This document shows, piece after piece, positions 1 through 11,775 of a stretch of 64,000 nt of DNA (position 1 is the stretch's first letter; every line of letters starts with the position of its first letter). This DNA comes from Ophiura sarsii (lineage: Eukaryota; Echinodermata; Ophiuroidea; Amphilepidida; Ophiuridae), in NCBI GenBank assembly GCA_035610835.1, contig CM069443.1:59413266-59477265 (forward strand). The letters are read 5' to 3'. The notes under the pieces are model-generated. The model was not told where the DNA came from and searched no databases. It was given only the letters and a program-made list of their open reading frames with translations. Position numbers and translations under genes: made by a program.

Positions 1-174
1 AAAAATAAATTGGTTAACCAGCATATAACCCAGCAGAAGATTTTGGTTATCCGCCACAATTTTTAGTCATCAAAAAAAAAATCAGTTGTTCCCTAATCAA
101 AGAAAAACATATTTTAAGCGATTCTTCAAATATGGATAAAAATATATTTTCAGGGGTGAAACTGAAAAATATAC

Positions 175-357
175 CTGCAGCCTCTTATCAGTTCTGCTGG
201 TCCCTTTTACTGAATTTATGAGCATATCAATGCAGACAGACAAGGGGGATATTTTGTTGAGCTCATAAATAAGAATAAGAATTTGTTTATTTGTTTCTGC
301 GCATGAAAACAGACAATTCGGTGCACGGATTACCTCTATTTCGAACGCTGTCAACAT
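175..357 (-). CDS. Possible first coding exon, unknown protein
   Basis: On the minus strand an ATG at 357, with A at -3, opens 61 codons. They end exactly at a GTATAT donor-like site (CTGCAG then GTATAT, boundary at 175), in phase 0. The peptide begins MLTAFEIEVIRAP and has mixed composition with three cysteines, less skewed than chance frames in this AT-rich DNA. No domain is recognised. The frame would continue past the left half of the window or off its edge, and I found no matching next exon. A CTGTAAAA-type MITE lies just upstream. Chance open frames of this length are common here, so this is only a candidate. Confidence 0.2.
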
Positions 358-405
358 CTTATCATTAAAATCAGCAATAGAGTCATTTTACTATTAAAGT
401 AGTAG

Positions 406-619
406 TACTGTAAAAGTGGAAATTTAGGGCATGTATATTTTCGTGCTTTGCACATTTTGAACAATTGTATTTGTTTTTATTTTCGCGATATTGAGCTTCC
501 TTACATAGATCTGTATACAAAATGAATATATTTGCGCGCTTTTATTTTCATGCTTGCTGATTTCAGCGCCAAAAGCATGACAAATAAATGTAGCATGAAA
601 ATTTCCATTTTAACAGTTA
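406..619. mobile_element. CTGTAAAA-family MITE, divergent copy
   Basis: It starts TACTGTAAAAGTGGAAATTT and ends with the approximate inverted repeat AAATTTCCATTTTAACAGTTA. The interior holds short TTTTATTTTCGCG-like words. Other members with the same CTGTAAAA terminus are at 19,578, 22,722 and 48,145. The right end is degraded (AACAGTTA for TACAGTA). No coding capacity is seen. Confidence 0.5.
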
Positions 620-769
620 GTTGTTTTTAGTACATGATAGCTGCTTCCTGCCAAATTAAATTTGCAATACTGTGTTGTAATTGTTTAGAGAGAACTAAAT
701 ACATGTACATGTACATTTACATATTTTTATTTTCGCGCAACTTTTTTTTGTAAAAAAATATTGCACTAA

Positions 770-832
770 GGCCTAAAAAAAAAAAAAGTTTGATTGGCGT
801 AACATGACCAGAACAAATAGGGTAGGTCGGTC

Positions 833-877
<45 letters not shown>

Positions 878-1167
878 CTACTTTTGAACACTTAAAAGAC
901 AGCAGTACACACAAATGAAGAGACGGCAAAAAGTCCTTTTTCTTTAAACATTTTTATTTTTATTTATAGAAACCAACAGTTCGATGGGGACTTAAAATAG
1001 CCGAAAATGAAAGCAAACAGACAAAACTTTAATACTTTGTTCAATTTTTATAAATATATAATATATATATATATATTGTCCCCCTCAAAATAATAAAAAA
1101 TATTCAGGGTCGGCGATGTATTTAGGGTCGGTCGGGTTACACCAATCAAACCTCTTTTTTTTAGGCA
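770..1167. mobile_element. Harbinger-like MITE with TAA duplication
   Basis: The left end reads GGCCTAAA, an A-run, then GTTTGATTGGCGTAAC. The right end reads GTTACACCAATCAAACC, a T-run, then TTTAGGCA. They form TIRs of about 33 bp with small mismatches. TAA lies directly outside both ends (767-769 and 1168-1170), which fits the 3-bp TWA target preference of PIF/Harbinger elements. Inside are long T-runs, an (AT)n run near 1,057-1,075 and the words GGTCGGTCGGG and GGGTCGGTCGGG beside the TIRs. It is non-coding. Superfamily assignment is inferred from the target site only. Confidence 0.6.
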
Positions 1168-1170
1168 TAA

Positions 1171-2181
1171 TTACAGTTCGTGTAAATATGCAAACTCAAA
1201 TGTCGCATTCGCAAACTTCAAATTGACTAACAAAATAAAAACATACACACACTTCTGTTACTAAAAGTAAAATTGGATGCTAAAACAAAATACTCTTCAG
1301 CTTTCAAACTTGATTCGTAAATCCTTAGTATGCATTTTTGCTATTTAAAAGCATTGCCATATCTTTCAATCATACCCAATCTGGAAACATCCATCGGTAG
1401 GCTAAATCTACTACGGGGGGGGGGGGGGGAGCTAAGTGGATATGAGGTTTACAGGGATGTGCCGCCAAATAGGGTGCCATTTTTCACCCTCTTTTTTGGT
1501 AAATGTATGGTAAATGTTATTGGTAAATGTATGGGTCTAAAATCCTTATTTTCGCTGTTTTTTCCACAGACATTTTTAAAGCAAAATCTGTCAAATATAT
1601 AGGAAAAGTATGGGTCTCTGGTAAACATATATGAGTAAAATGTTTTTATGCCATAAAATTATTGCTACATTACAAATTGTTACTGTATCTGTGTACCATA
1701 TCTTGAGTTTGGAGGTTATACCGACAGAAATATACATTTCAAAAAAATCTCCATGGTCTTAATTATTTTCAGTTGTCATGACAATCTGATATTCATTGAC
1801 AAAGGGTATCATCAGCATCTTGTGAATGTATGAAATTATACTCGAGATCTAATTTATCGATCAAATAAAAAATGATATGAAACAAGCGCCCACTCCTATA
1901 TTGCACCACCCACTCCTATTGCAAAATGTCCCATATGAATGAACACAGTGCTTCTCATGATAACTAATTAACCAATCAACATTTAAGCTTTTGGAGATCT
2001 TGTTAGGGAAAGGCCTTACAATTGGGTTTGGTGTCGTACAGCTTTGCAATACTGATTGGACGAAATGTGGCCCTCACCAGAATTGAAACATAAAACATCG
2101 TTTATTACTACTATTAAAGCAATACTATGTGATCTTTGTCAAACTTTTAGTTTTACACATATCATATATTTTTCTCTCTTA
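1171..2181. other. Spacer with one G-run repeat
   Basis: There is no gene-like signal. At 1,413-1,500 a poly-G tract is followed by a segment containing ATGTGCCGCCAAATAGGGTG. A related segment, poly-G then ATGTGCCGCTAAAATAGGGTGG, sits at 5,985-6,045, so both are fragments of one dispersed repeat. Confidence 0.4.
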
Positions 2182-2184
2182 TAA

Positions 2185-2502
2185 GGCTATATTAAAAAAA
2201 AAAATTGTCTCAAAGCTCGCGCGCGCGTTATTTAATTGGTGCGCGTTAGATTTTTTTTTTTTCAAAAAGAAAAAAAAATCCAAAAATTTCACAGATTTTC
2301 ATTGTCCAAATACAAAAAAAATCCCAAAATTTCACTGATTTTTCAGATTTTCATTGATCACATCATTTTTAATACAAAAGTTCAATTTTACTAGGATTTC
2401 AATATTTTATATTTATAAAAAATAAATTAAAAAATCGCATTCCGCATTATAGGTTTTGAAAAACTGAAGAGCTTTGAGACAAAAGATTTTTTTAATATAG
2501 CC
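2185..2502 (+). mobile_element. Harbinger-like MITE, family H1, complete copy
   Basis: Its ends are GGCTATATTAAAAAA...TCTCAAAGCTC and GAGCTTTGAGACAAAAG...AATATAGCC, with TAA immediately outside on both sides (2,182-2,184 and 2,503-2,505). The interior carries a GCGCGCGCGTTA block near the left TIR, T/A-runs, the words TTTCACAGATTTTCATTG and GATCACATCAT, and GCATTCCGCATTA near the right TIR. Copies of the same family are at 26,138, 41,056 (fragment), 53,970 and 58,416. It is non-coding. Confidence 0.75.
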
Positions 2503-2800
2503 TAATAAAGTTTGAATATCAGGAAAGACATTGCCGGACTCATAAATCGATCTTGATATTTCCGTAGAAAAATCTCATAATTTTACTAAAATCTCAATTT
2601 TTTATCATAAAAGGCATTCCATACTTTTGTGTTCACTTGTGTACAGTTGCAATCTTAGCTGAAAACACTGTAAACGGCGTTAACATGTTGTCAAACCATG
2701 AAATTCTACAAGCATTTACTAACCGAAATACTCAGAAAATAAGTTGTCATGGTTACGTTTATTTCAACCTATTCCACGGTGAGTTTGAAGTAATAAGGCC
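2503..2800 (+). repeat. Dispersed repeat, shared with 58.1-58.4 kb
   Basis: This segment is matched in reverse complement by about 58,100-58,415. Shared words include ATCAGGAAAGACATT, GGACTCAT and TTCACTTGTGTACA, plus GTAAACGGCGTTAA. In both places it abuts the same end of an H1 MITE, so MITE and flank travelled together inside a larger repeat. Confidence 0.6.
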
Positions 2801-4989
2801 TGAGTATTGCCCGGTAAATTATATTACGATGTTTTAGTTTCATGGTTATAAATGTGATTTGACCAAAAAAATACATTTCTAGGAATAAATCACAGATAGA
2901 GAGACAATCCATGGAAAAGATCGCATAATATGCCTTATGTAATCATTACTGGCTCAGTCACAGCCTCAGTGAAAACAGCTGTTTTATGTTGACCCGTGTA
3001 CGGTGAATAAATCACGATCATTTGAAGTCAGTCGAATTTGGAGAAACAAATTGTTCTTCTTTTTTAAAGCGTTGCCATACCTTGCCATTCTTTGAAATAC
3101 CCTAAAAGCCATGGCCCGTCACTATCCATGCACACACAAATGAATCAAAATTCATATTATGATATAGTTGCCAGCTTCAAAATAGCCTTGTGGTGATCAT
3201 GTGATGACACCGACTCCACTGAATTGAAGATGTCTTGCCCGTCCGATCGAAGATATAGATAAATGTTCCCCAATAACAGTGCCCGAGTCGCAGCCATTGC
3301 CGTATTTAGGTTATATTAAATCAACATTATATGATATCTACAGTACAATACGATACCTGAAGTAATACGAATGATACCAATCTTTTTACGGAAATAAATG
3401 ATATTTATACAGACAGGCCACCACTCCAATATAACACATAACGAAACCTATGTACTATGAACAAGTAATGCGCTTCTTCGACTAAACCATACTATATCTT
3501 CATGGAGCTCATTTTTGTAGGTTTTAGACTGTTGCTATTTAATGACAGGTTGTAGAAATCAATGTGCAAGCGAAACATCATCCTAGTAAATAATGGCAAG
3601 ATATTCTGGCATAAGGTAAAGCCTAACTGCTGTGGGATGAAAAAAATTGGGTTTTTTTTAGCAAAAGGCATTTTTTTTAGCTATAGCACATTTTCCCTAT
3701 CCTGACATAAATATGATAAATACCATCCAATGAATACATATGATCAAATTGTCAGCCATGCTAAGTCTCTTCTAGTCCATGGCTTGTAATTCTTGTCGTA
3801 TTTCACATTTTGCGTATTATAGCAGGTCAGTCCGAGAGCTTTTGAGATTGACCTATTCCTCGTTGACGTATACTCTATCTTTCTCTCAACACACAGATCG
3901 CAAGGATGATGCCTCCATCCATCCATTCATTCATCTATCTATCCTATTGAAAAGATTCATGGCGAGTTGGGCCGAGTTATAATTGCTGCGGGAGTGCAGC
4001 TGAGTTACCAGTTATCAGCATAGATCAAAGAAAGATGGTGGCCCAATTATTACTCAATACATCTTAAATTCTTCCTGTTTGGTTATTGATATTGCGCTAC
4101 AATTTAAGATGAAAAGAATTCACCCATGAAACCAGGTAAACCAGGCTGTAAATTAACAGAGATGGCACCTAAAGGCAATAATTGCCTTTCATGCTCAAAA
4201 GCCTTTGCTTTGCAAGAAATTGCCTGAACTTTTGCCTGCAAAACGTATTATCTTTTCTTTCTTGTGCACCCTTTTAAAGGTAGATGTTCCGATTTTCAAC
4301 TTGAAGTTTTCTATTCTACAGGTCATCCTTAAAAAAGATGTGTTCCAAAGTTTGAGTTGCATAGCTCTAATGGTTCTTATTTTAGACGCACAAGATGCTG
4401 TGTGAACTGTACCCATTGAGTAGGCCTAGTACACAAACTATATCGGTGGTTACCACCATTCGCGGTAATTCGACGTTATTTCATCGATTTCTCTGTAATT
4501 ATACCGATTTAGGCCGTCAAATTTCAGTATGATGATGAGAAATATATACGAGCTTTCATATGATATGAAAATCTCCGTATGTTTGAAATAATTCTGTGTT
4601 ACGAAAATGTGATCGGGTCATCTACCTTTAAATAGATTTTAAATGACTGCCATAGCCAAATCTTATTTGAGGATTGGGTGGATTCATCTTGGAGACTATC
4701 ATCTTGTAACCTGCTCAAAGGGTAGCCAATTTCATTAACTCCCCCATATTTAACTCACCATTGCAATTAATAAGAGCATTCAAGTAACTCGCCCACATGT
4801 AACTCATCATTTACCTTTACTCGCCATTGTATAGGGATGAGCAAGTGGATGAGTGAGTAGTTTAATTACTAAGTACTACATCTATGGGCAATAGTCAGGA
4901 TGGCTACCTGCGCTGTCTGCCAATATCAACCTGCTGGCAGCTTAGAACGTTTTTACTTTCTACAACATTATATAGACTTGATCCTCATG
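2801..4989. other. No gene seen
   Basis: This is AT-rich sequence with no recognisable gene or complete transposon. The 25-base segment at 4,609-4,633, containing GTGATCGGGTCATCTACC, recurs near 25,433-25,457. A stretch at 4,165-4,240 rich in TTGCC/GGCAA words loosely resembles the interior of the hAT-like element at 57.2 kb, but no ends are visible. Confidence 0.4.
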
Positions 4990-5479
4990 CAGGGGTGTAC
5001 TTTCGCGACATCCTGCGAGAATCCAAATGGATTCTCGCAGAGGAATTTTGCGAGAATCCATGGATTCTCGCAGAATATTTTTGCGAGAATCCTTTTTACT
5101 GAATTTAAATTCCGCATTTTAAACATTTATTGTACTATTGTAATATACTTAGAAAATAATAGTACACAAATTGAATCAAACACTTCTTAAAATTAATTAA
5201 AATAATATCAAGAATAAGGCTATAAGCTTGCATAACTTCCAAATTCGGCATGTTTGTTGACTAAGGGTAAAAAACCAGTCATCTAATAAGGTCCTGTTTT
5301 GGACTTAAAAAGAAGAAAAAAAGTAAAAAAATAAAATTTAAAAAAAGTTTTAAAAAAATAAAAATAATTTTTTTTTTTTTTTTTTATTGGCGAGAATCCT
5401 TCTGGATTCGCGCGGTTATGATTTTACGCGAATCTTTACGCGAATCGATTCGCGGATTCGCGCCGAAAGTACACCCCTG
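4990..5479. mobile_element. hAT-like MITE with palindromic interior
   Basis: The TIRs are CAGGGGTGTACTTTCG (4,990) and CGAAAGTACACCCCTG (ending 5,479). CTCATG directly flanks both ends, 6 bp exact where hAT elements usually duplicate 8 bp. The interior carries repeated GCGAGAATCC / GGATTCTCGC palindromes: 5,015-5,038, a perfect 22-bp palindrome at 5,050-5,071, and degenerate copies near 5,390-5,460. The rest is A/T-run sequence. It is non-coding. Confidence 0.65.
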
Positions 5480-6500
5480 CTCATGTCTTCTCTATTTTAC
5501 ACACAGCCCCTGCGAGGGTGCTCAAATGTGAAGACTGGAATAAAAAATACAGTTCCAAAAGTTTTCGCTGATGAACTGCTGAATATAAATGAGCTTATTC
5601 ACGCACCATCACACCCGCAGTTCGTCGGTAGTTTCATGCGGCGTTTTACACCATGTGACACGATAGGGCGCACGATTTGCCTCCCCGTGGCGCAGCGTGA
5701 CGATCTTTCGATGCACTGCCTTTGAATTGGACTAATCAGGAGGTAAATTTCTGTTGTTGCTGTGTACAAATGCCCATGCTCGGAATTGGTATGCTTATTC
5801 ATGCTAAATACACATGGAATTCCACGAGAAAACCGCACACTTTTGGACATACTATTTTCCCAGTCCCTCTTTTTGGTCTGCCATTTTTAAAGATGGCAGC
5901 CACATAGAGGGACGCGGGGACCCAGTCTATACATTATATATTCCATAGTGGTGGATGGTGGTGAGGGACAGGCACACCCTGATCGGGGGGGGGGGGAGAA
6001 CTTTGGATGAGGTCACAAGTATGTGCCGCTAAAATAGGGTGGCAGTTCTGCAAAAAAAGAACCCTTACGAAAAAGAACCACTTTTACCATCCTACACTTT
6101 AAACTCCCATGATAACCAGTCAGACAGAAACAGAAACCCATTATAATTATTCATAACCATATTTATATGAATCTGGGTAGTGGAAGAAGAGAAGGTGTTT
6201 ATTAATTGCCAAAGGCTAGGATAAAATAGGAAATTTTATTTAGCACTAGAGAGGAACGGACGTGCAGTTTTACTTAGCACAGCCAGGTGCAATTAATGAG
6301 GTTGGCCCTCTCTTGCCTTCAGGACAAGCACATATAAAGCTGAAGAGAAACAAACCTCTTATTGCCAGCACAATCCCATGATGCCAGTAAACCATATTTT
6401 TGTAAAAGATTGGCTGGCTACTGTATCATGCTAAAATATATACGAGGGCATCAATGGTACAATGCCTACCTTAATGAAATCAGTCGGTTCTGTTATTTAA
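5480..6500. other. Spacer with G-run repeat fragment
   Basis: Nothing gene-like is supported. A poly-G tract at 5,985-5,996 is followed by the ATGTGCCGCTAAAATAGGGTGG segment that also occurs after the G-run near 1,413. The open frames here lack splice or family support. Confidence 0.35.
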
Positions 6501-7152
6501 GGGTGCGGTGTGAACCCTCAAGTATAGCCTCTGTGAAACTGCTGTTACTTCTTCATTATTCATTTAATCTATAATACATTTTCTTGAAGAAAAGGGTTCA
6601 ATTCAATTAATCCAACCATGAACATGAAATTGACCATTTTGGAGAAAATTATAAAAAACCCGTTTTTTGACCCATTTTAGGTTTTGTAAAGATAACTAAA
6701 AATATATTTTGTCAAATTTCGTCGTTCTAGTTTTATTATAATCCTAATATAATTCCCTAGGAAGGTTTTTTTGTGCCAACAAATGTGAATTATTACCTCC
6801 AAAATCATGAAAGTCACATTTTTGGTACTTTTTGGTAAATAATTCAAAAATAAATCAGATATTCGAAACAAACAAAACAGTTTCCTAGGGCATTTTACAA
6901 AGATGTATTTGGCGCAATTTCAGCGTTTTTTACCAAAAACTGAATTAGCTACGAATGCAGCAAATTCTGAGCCCCCAAAAGTGATTTTCAAATTTTTTTT
7001 AAAAATAAGCATTTTTTTGTGAAATTTGATACCAAAAATGGATTCTCTGACTCATTTCCTTTCCAAAAATGTATACTTTTATGTACATCATATTAATAGT
7101 TCAAAAGTTACAGTGCTTGATAAATTTCATGTTGTGAGGGTTAACAGCCCCC
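6501..7152. mobile_element. TTAA-type palindromic element
   Basis: The left end reads TTAA GGGTGCGGTGTGAACC. The right end in reverse complement reads ACAA GGGGGCTGTTAACC. The subterminal sequences also pair, for example GTATACATTTTTGGAAAGGA against ATACATTTTCTTGAAGAAAAGG. The left ends at 27,274 and near 36,250-36,400 contain related sequence. TTAA targets are typical of the piggyBac and Kolobok superfamilies. The right target copy is mutated to TTGT. It is non-coding. Confidence 0.5.
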
Positions 7153-8892
7153 TTGTTGGTTACAATCTGGGGGGGGGGGGGCGGGTGGGTATATTCCTGA
7201 TCTTAGAAGATACGCATTTGTAAGGGTGTTAATAAAGAAAGCCTTTGGAAATGCTCTCACTCAAAGAATTGACATTATTTGAAACTTGAACAATGTCACC
7301 CCAAGACCTATAGTTTTTGGAAAATTGATTGGTTGGATTATATAATTACCAATTCTCGCTATTCGCAATACGATGCACCACCAGCGGTTGTTCTGTTTTG
7401 ACCTCTAGGGTCAACATCACCATTCTACCATTGGACTCTCATGCAAATGGGATAATAAAGTTGAGCACAGCTTCACAAGGATCCCGTAATGTGTAAAACA
7501 AAGACAAGCAATCCTAAGATAGCAGGTGGCGCATTTGAAGGTCACAGAATTTGTTTGTGCGCATGGAGAGGAAGAAGGACGCTTACGTTTATAAGCAAAC
7601 TTCTGCATAGTATAAACACATAAGTAGAAAAGACAGTGGTACATATACTATGTTGTGCTGTTATTGATAATATATTTGGTGTGTCGATATGTCGTCAGAA
7701 AAAAACTTTAACAATTTAGTGTATTTTCCATAACCCTATCATAAAAATAAAAAAACTTATAATATACAACGGTCACGGTCCACATGTAATTATTGCTATC
7801 CACAACTTTGCCCTTTCATTTCCCTAACCACCAGCAGTACACAATAAAGATTTACACTTGAGCTTTAACCCCGGCTTCATTTGAATGAATAACCTAATCG
7901 ATAAGACTTTGTGATTGGTCGAGTGCCAACATCTACGCAAACAAAACAAAAGCAGACTGGCAGATCCTCGACATATATTTGTAATGATATCACTGATAAC
8001 GAATCAAAACAAGTGATTAACTTTAAAAAACCCAACCTCTTCTTTAATTATAGACCCAACATTATTGAACGATGACGATGATTAAGTCTACAAACTAAAT
8101 ACTTAGAAAGTATAAAAAAATTAAATTGTAGACGTAAATCATCATTTCAAAATACAACTGAATAAAATTTCCTTTAAATAGGCAAGTAACATGAAGCTTG
8201 ACAAGTTAATAGTAAAGTTAGGCTTCAGGCCATCACTGTTACATCTAATATCAACTCAATTAATTCATTAATTGATCAATAAAAATATAATTATAATCAC
8301 CTATTTATAAATATTTCATAATTAAAATACTTAAATTCGCTTATCCAGATTTTTTACTTATCGGGCCATTGCTTGGTCCCATCATGTCCGAATTACCGAG
8401 GTTGGACTGTACATTTACTCTATGTCCAAAAGTGACTTTCATATTGACCTACTCATCCACACCATCCACCATCTAAACGATAAAGCTCCAATTACCATGG
8501 CAACAGTACATGTATACCCCATACCTGATAAAGCAGGGCTATTGTTGTAGTAGAAGTGCACCGTGAGAGAATATTTATTTTCTCCTAAATGTCAGATGTC
8601 AGTACCTGATGCGATTTGAGATCCACACGTACACATCAAAAATATATTCATCATGCATTGAGCGACTTGAGCGACTCGCTCCTGGGGACTGTCCCATTAC
8701 ATAGAATGATGGACGGACCAAGATGCTACGTGTGTTATTTTTGTCTCAAAATAAATGCTAAACATTTGTCAGCAATGGTATGAAGCGGACATCGGATGCT
8801 ATGTAGAGGGGTATGGGTTTCTGTTGTTGTTGTTTTTCAAAACTTGGCACTTGAAACAAGAAGAATGATTGATAAGGGGGTGGATAAGAAGT
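7153..8892. other. No gene seen
   Basis: A G-run at about 7,169-7,180 is followed by ordinary AT-rich sequence. No element ends, exon-like segments with good splice sites or RNA genes were recognised. Confidence 0.35.
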
Positions 8893-9118
8893 CCTGTTGT
8901 ACAGGCAAACGGACCTCTCGGGTCGGGTCGGTCGATCTGGCTTTTTTCCCCTCTTTTTCTTTTAAAAATCAAAAAAAAATTGTAAAAATTCAACAAAATC
9001 TTTCAAAATCTTGCCATTTTTTGACAAGCAAAAAAAAATTGGGGTCGGTATTCATTTGCACGTGAACATTTTCCCACCGATTTCTAAAAAAATGGGTTGG
9101 TCAGACCCGTACAACAGG
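8893..9118. mobile_element. Small MITE with CCTGTTGTAC ends
   Basis: It begins CCTGTTGTACAGGCAAACGG and ends GACCCGTACAACAGG. GGTCGGGTCGGTCG lies just inside the left end, and GGGGTCGGTATTCATTTGC near the right end. A fragment with CCTGTTCTATGGGCAAACGG (21,759-21,786) and one matching the right part (about 58,032-58,080, reversed) show that the family is dispersed. No clear TSD. It is non-coding. Confidence 0.55.
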
Positions 9119-10250
9119 GTTTTGGTTTTTTGCACACATTTTCCCATTAAATTATTAAGAAATTAGTGGTTTTACATTATTTTTGGAACCTACGTAATAT
9201 TCGTGTTAAATTGTATCACAGGCCTGTATTGTGAACTATAAATAGTTTATGTTTAAAGTTAATTCCATGAATGTAGTAAGGTCAAATATAGAACAGTTAA
9301 GAAAGTATGAAGACTTTTTATGATTAGTGCAAAGTTCATTGAAAACTACAGCACTCTCGGCATGGCTAAACCGAGAGCCTCGTTTTCTGTTCACTTAAAT
9401 CCCTCTTCTACACCAAATGCACCAATTAAGAATAACGTACAATAAATAAACACACAAGTGCCTACATTACCAGACATGGTACCCTATCTACCATAAATTG
9501 ACCAATCATATTGATATCAATTTTTTTTTATCACAGTGGTGACACAAACAGAATGGTTTCATTCTTGCGGTCTCTTCATTGTTGACTCACATTGTCAACT
9601 ATGTGGGAATGGTTCAGGGATCACCTTGAAATATACAAAGTCAAGAATCCCTTCTAACTTTATTATTCTGTAAAAGGAAATCTTTGTATTAATTGAATGA
9701 TAAGCTGGTGTTATAAACTTCAATACAGTGCAAATGGGTTTTGATTTATGAATGAAATTGTGTATAATAATAATGTGGCCTATATAAAACTCTCAATTAA
9801 TCCATAGATAGTATTCTATGTTTGCCAAAAACATGTTTTATCTGTTATTTAATGTATACTATTGTTAACACTTTCCGCCTGCAGACGACATTCCACAATT
9901 TCACAAAATGTTTCAAAAATGTCAACATTTTTAAATTTCATTACCCTATTTCTATCTAGCGCCATCAATTAACCCTTTTCTCATAAATTATTACACTTCA
10001 TCTTCATGGTTCCTACGTACCTTATCTTTCGAAACAATTTATTTTTTCCAAATTCCATTTTTCTCGCCAATCTCTCAGCGCCCCTTTAAACTTGGCATGA
10101 TACCTTTTTGCTAACACCAGTGCATTACAATTCACCAAAAGGGATTCTTTGTCAAATTGTGCAACTTCTATTACTCAGAGTACCTCTGTATTGGGTGACC
10201 AAACAGTCAGCTCAGGTATGTTTTTGTATGTGGTGCATGCGGTGGCAATA
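9119..10250. other. No gene seen
   Basis: AT-rich sequence without recognisable element ends, exons or RNA genes. Confidence 0.35.
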
Positions 10251-10783
10251 GCCATGTTCAGACGAGAGTGGACGGTCGGAGTTAATTCGTATATCGAGGG
10301 TATAGTGCAACAAGGGTCCATCTACAAAAGCTGCCAGATGTTATCATGTGTGGTAGTCTATTGCAAACCCATTGATATGAACTATGAACTTCAAGTAACA
10401 CAGGGCAGCTATTATGTATCACTTATATCTCAGTATGTGAAAAGGCCATTTCTACAATAGCTGCCACATGTTAATTGTTATATAAAGGGTACTTTAAGAT
10501 ATGTCATTGTGAAAACACAATCTAACAAATGGCAGTCATTGCAGAAATAAAAGGACTTTGTTGCAATAAGCCCTCAATATGAATCTCTATATAGCAGAAG
10601 TGGGGAGAATTATCAAATTTAACAGTGAAATGTCATTTTATACCAGTGCTCGTGTTAAATGTTTCCCCACGGGTGTCTACTCGGACCTGATGGGTCGTGT
10701 AAGCGCATTGGGTAGGAGTAAGGTTGCAACCAATCGCTCCTCCGACCTTACTCCGACCCAAAATAGTCCCGTCTGAACATAGC
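10251..10783. mobile_element. MITE with GCCATGTTCAGACG ends
   Basis: The left end GCCATGTTCAGACGAGAGTG pairs with the right end AGTCCCGTCTGAACATAGC. The next block, GGTCGGAGTTAAT, pairs with the ACTCCGACC words near 10,750. No certain TSD was found. The 103-codon open frame crossing the left end (10,149-10,460) is judged spurious because it runs through the boundary. Confidence 0.5.
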
Positions 10784-11124
10784 TAATATTAAGTAAGAAC
10801 TCTGCGTGCTACTGGCTACTTCCTACCCCCTGGTGCATTGTGGGTTCAACCAATTATGATGGGAAACACTCATGAGGCTTGTACACCTCCATCAATATAT
10901 TGGGAGCCTGTATTACACAAAAAGACAAAAGGCAACAAAGTATTCTTTGGACAACCATTACATGCTGATTTTGAACCAAACTTTCAGACTACTAAAAACG
11001 TGGACATTTTTGTGATACATTATTTTTGCGCTCCAAGCAGCAAGCAGCAGCTCCCGTGAAAATAAAGTCATGGGAATATATTTATTTTGTATGTAAGTCT
11101 ATATGTAATGAGGCTTATCGGTTT
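10784..11124. other. No gene seen
   Basis: Unique-looking spacer between the MITE and the motif-bearing composite. A 73-codon frame (10,838-11,059) has no splice or domain support. Confidence 0.3.
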
Positions 11125-11650
11125 GTCACGGACGGACGGACGTTTGTGCAAAACATGAGCGAAAAACAGTTTGTAAAAAGTAACTACTGACATTTATTCA
11201 ACTTTTTATGTTTAATGTTATAGAGAATCATCAACTTTATTGAAATACACCAAAAAAAATAAGGTGTGGTTTGTTACTAAAAATATAACGACGGAAATGT
11301 TTGTGTCACGGACGGACTAGATAGAAATAGGGTTCTCTACCTTTTAGTGCTTCTTTTTAATTTCTATCTAGTCAACTCCATATTCCCCAATGCTTTCCAG
11401 GTCAAATAGTAAGTAAGATACATGGTTTGAATATCTGATACACAGCATTTGAAAATATTTCTTATTTTTTACAGGGGTAGGGTAACAAACTTTGTCACGG
11501 ACGGACATTTTTGAGCGTCACGGACGGACACAAATGTTAACTACATAAAAAACTTTGAAATTGCCACTTATTTACACTTTAGTATGAACAAATGGTATCA
11601 AATGCTTACAAAATAGTAAGAAAAATGTTAAGTCATGAATTTTCAGTCTT
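11125..11650 (+). repeat. Left flank with GTCACGGACGGAC motifs
   Basis: The motif GTCACGGACGGAC occurs at 11,125, 11,305, 11,494 and 11,517. From 11,305 to about 11,650 the sequence is repeated in direct orientation at about 15,768-16,080. Shared words include GATAGAAATAGGG, TCAAATAGTAAGT, GATACATGGTTTG, TTTGAAATTGCCACTTATTT and TTTTCAGTCTTAGTAAT. By eye roughly three quarters of positions agree. The two copies bracket the satellite-bearing element. Confidence 0.65.
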
Positions 11651-11775
11651 AGTAATACAAGGCGGTTCTCGAACGGCGCGTCTCGCCTGTTCATCAAAAG
11701 TGACTTGAAAGAAATGATGATGAAACATATGATACAATGTAGCACTGTCACAGAGGTATGCATTGTAGTTAATTT

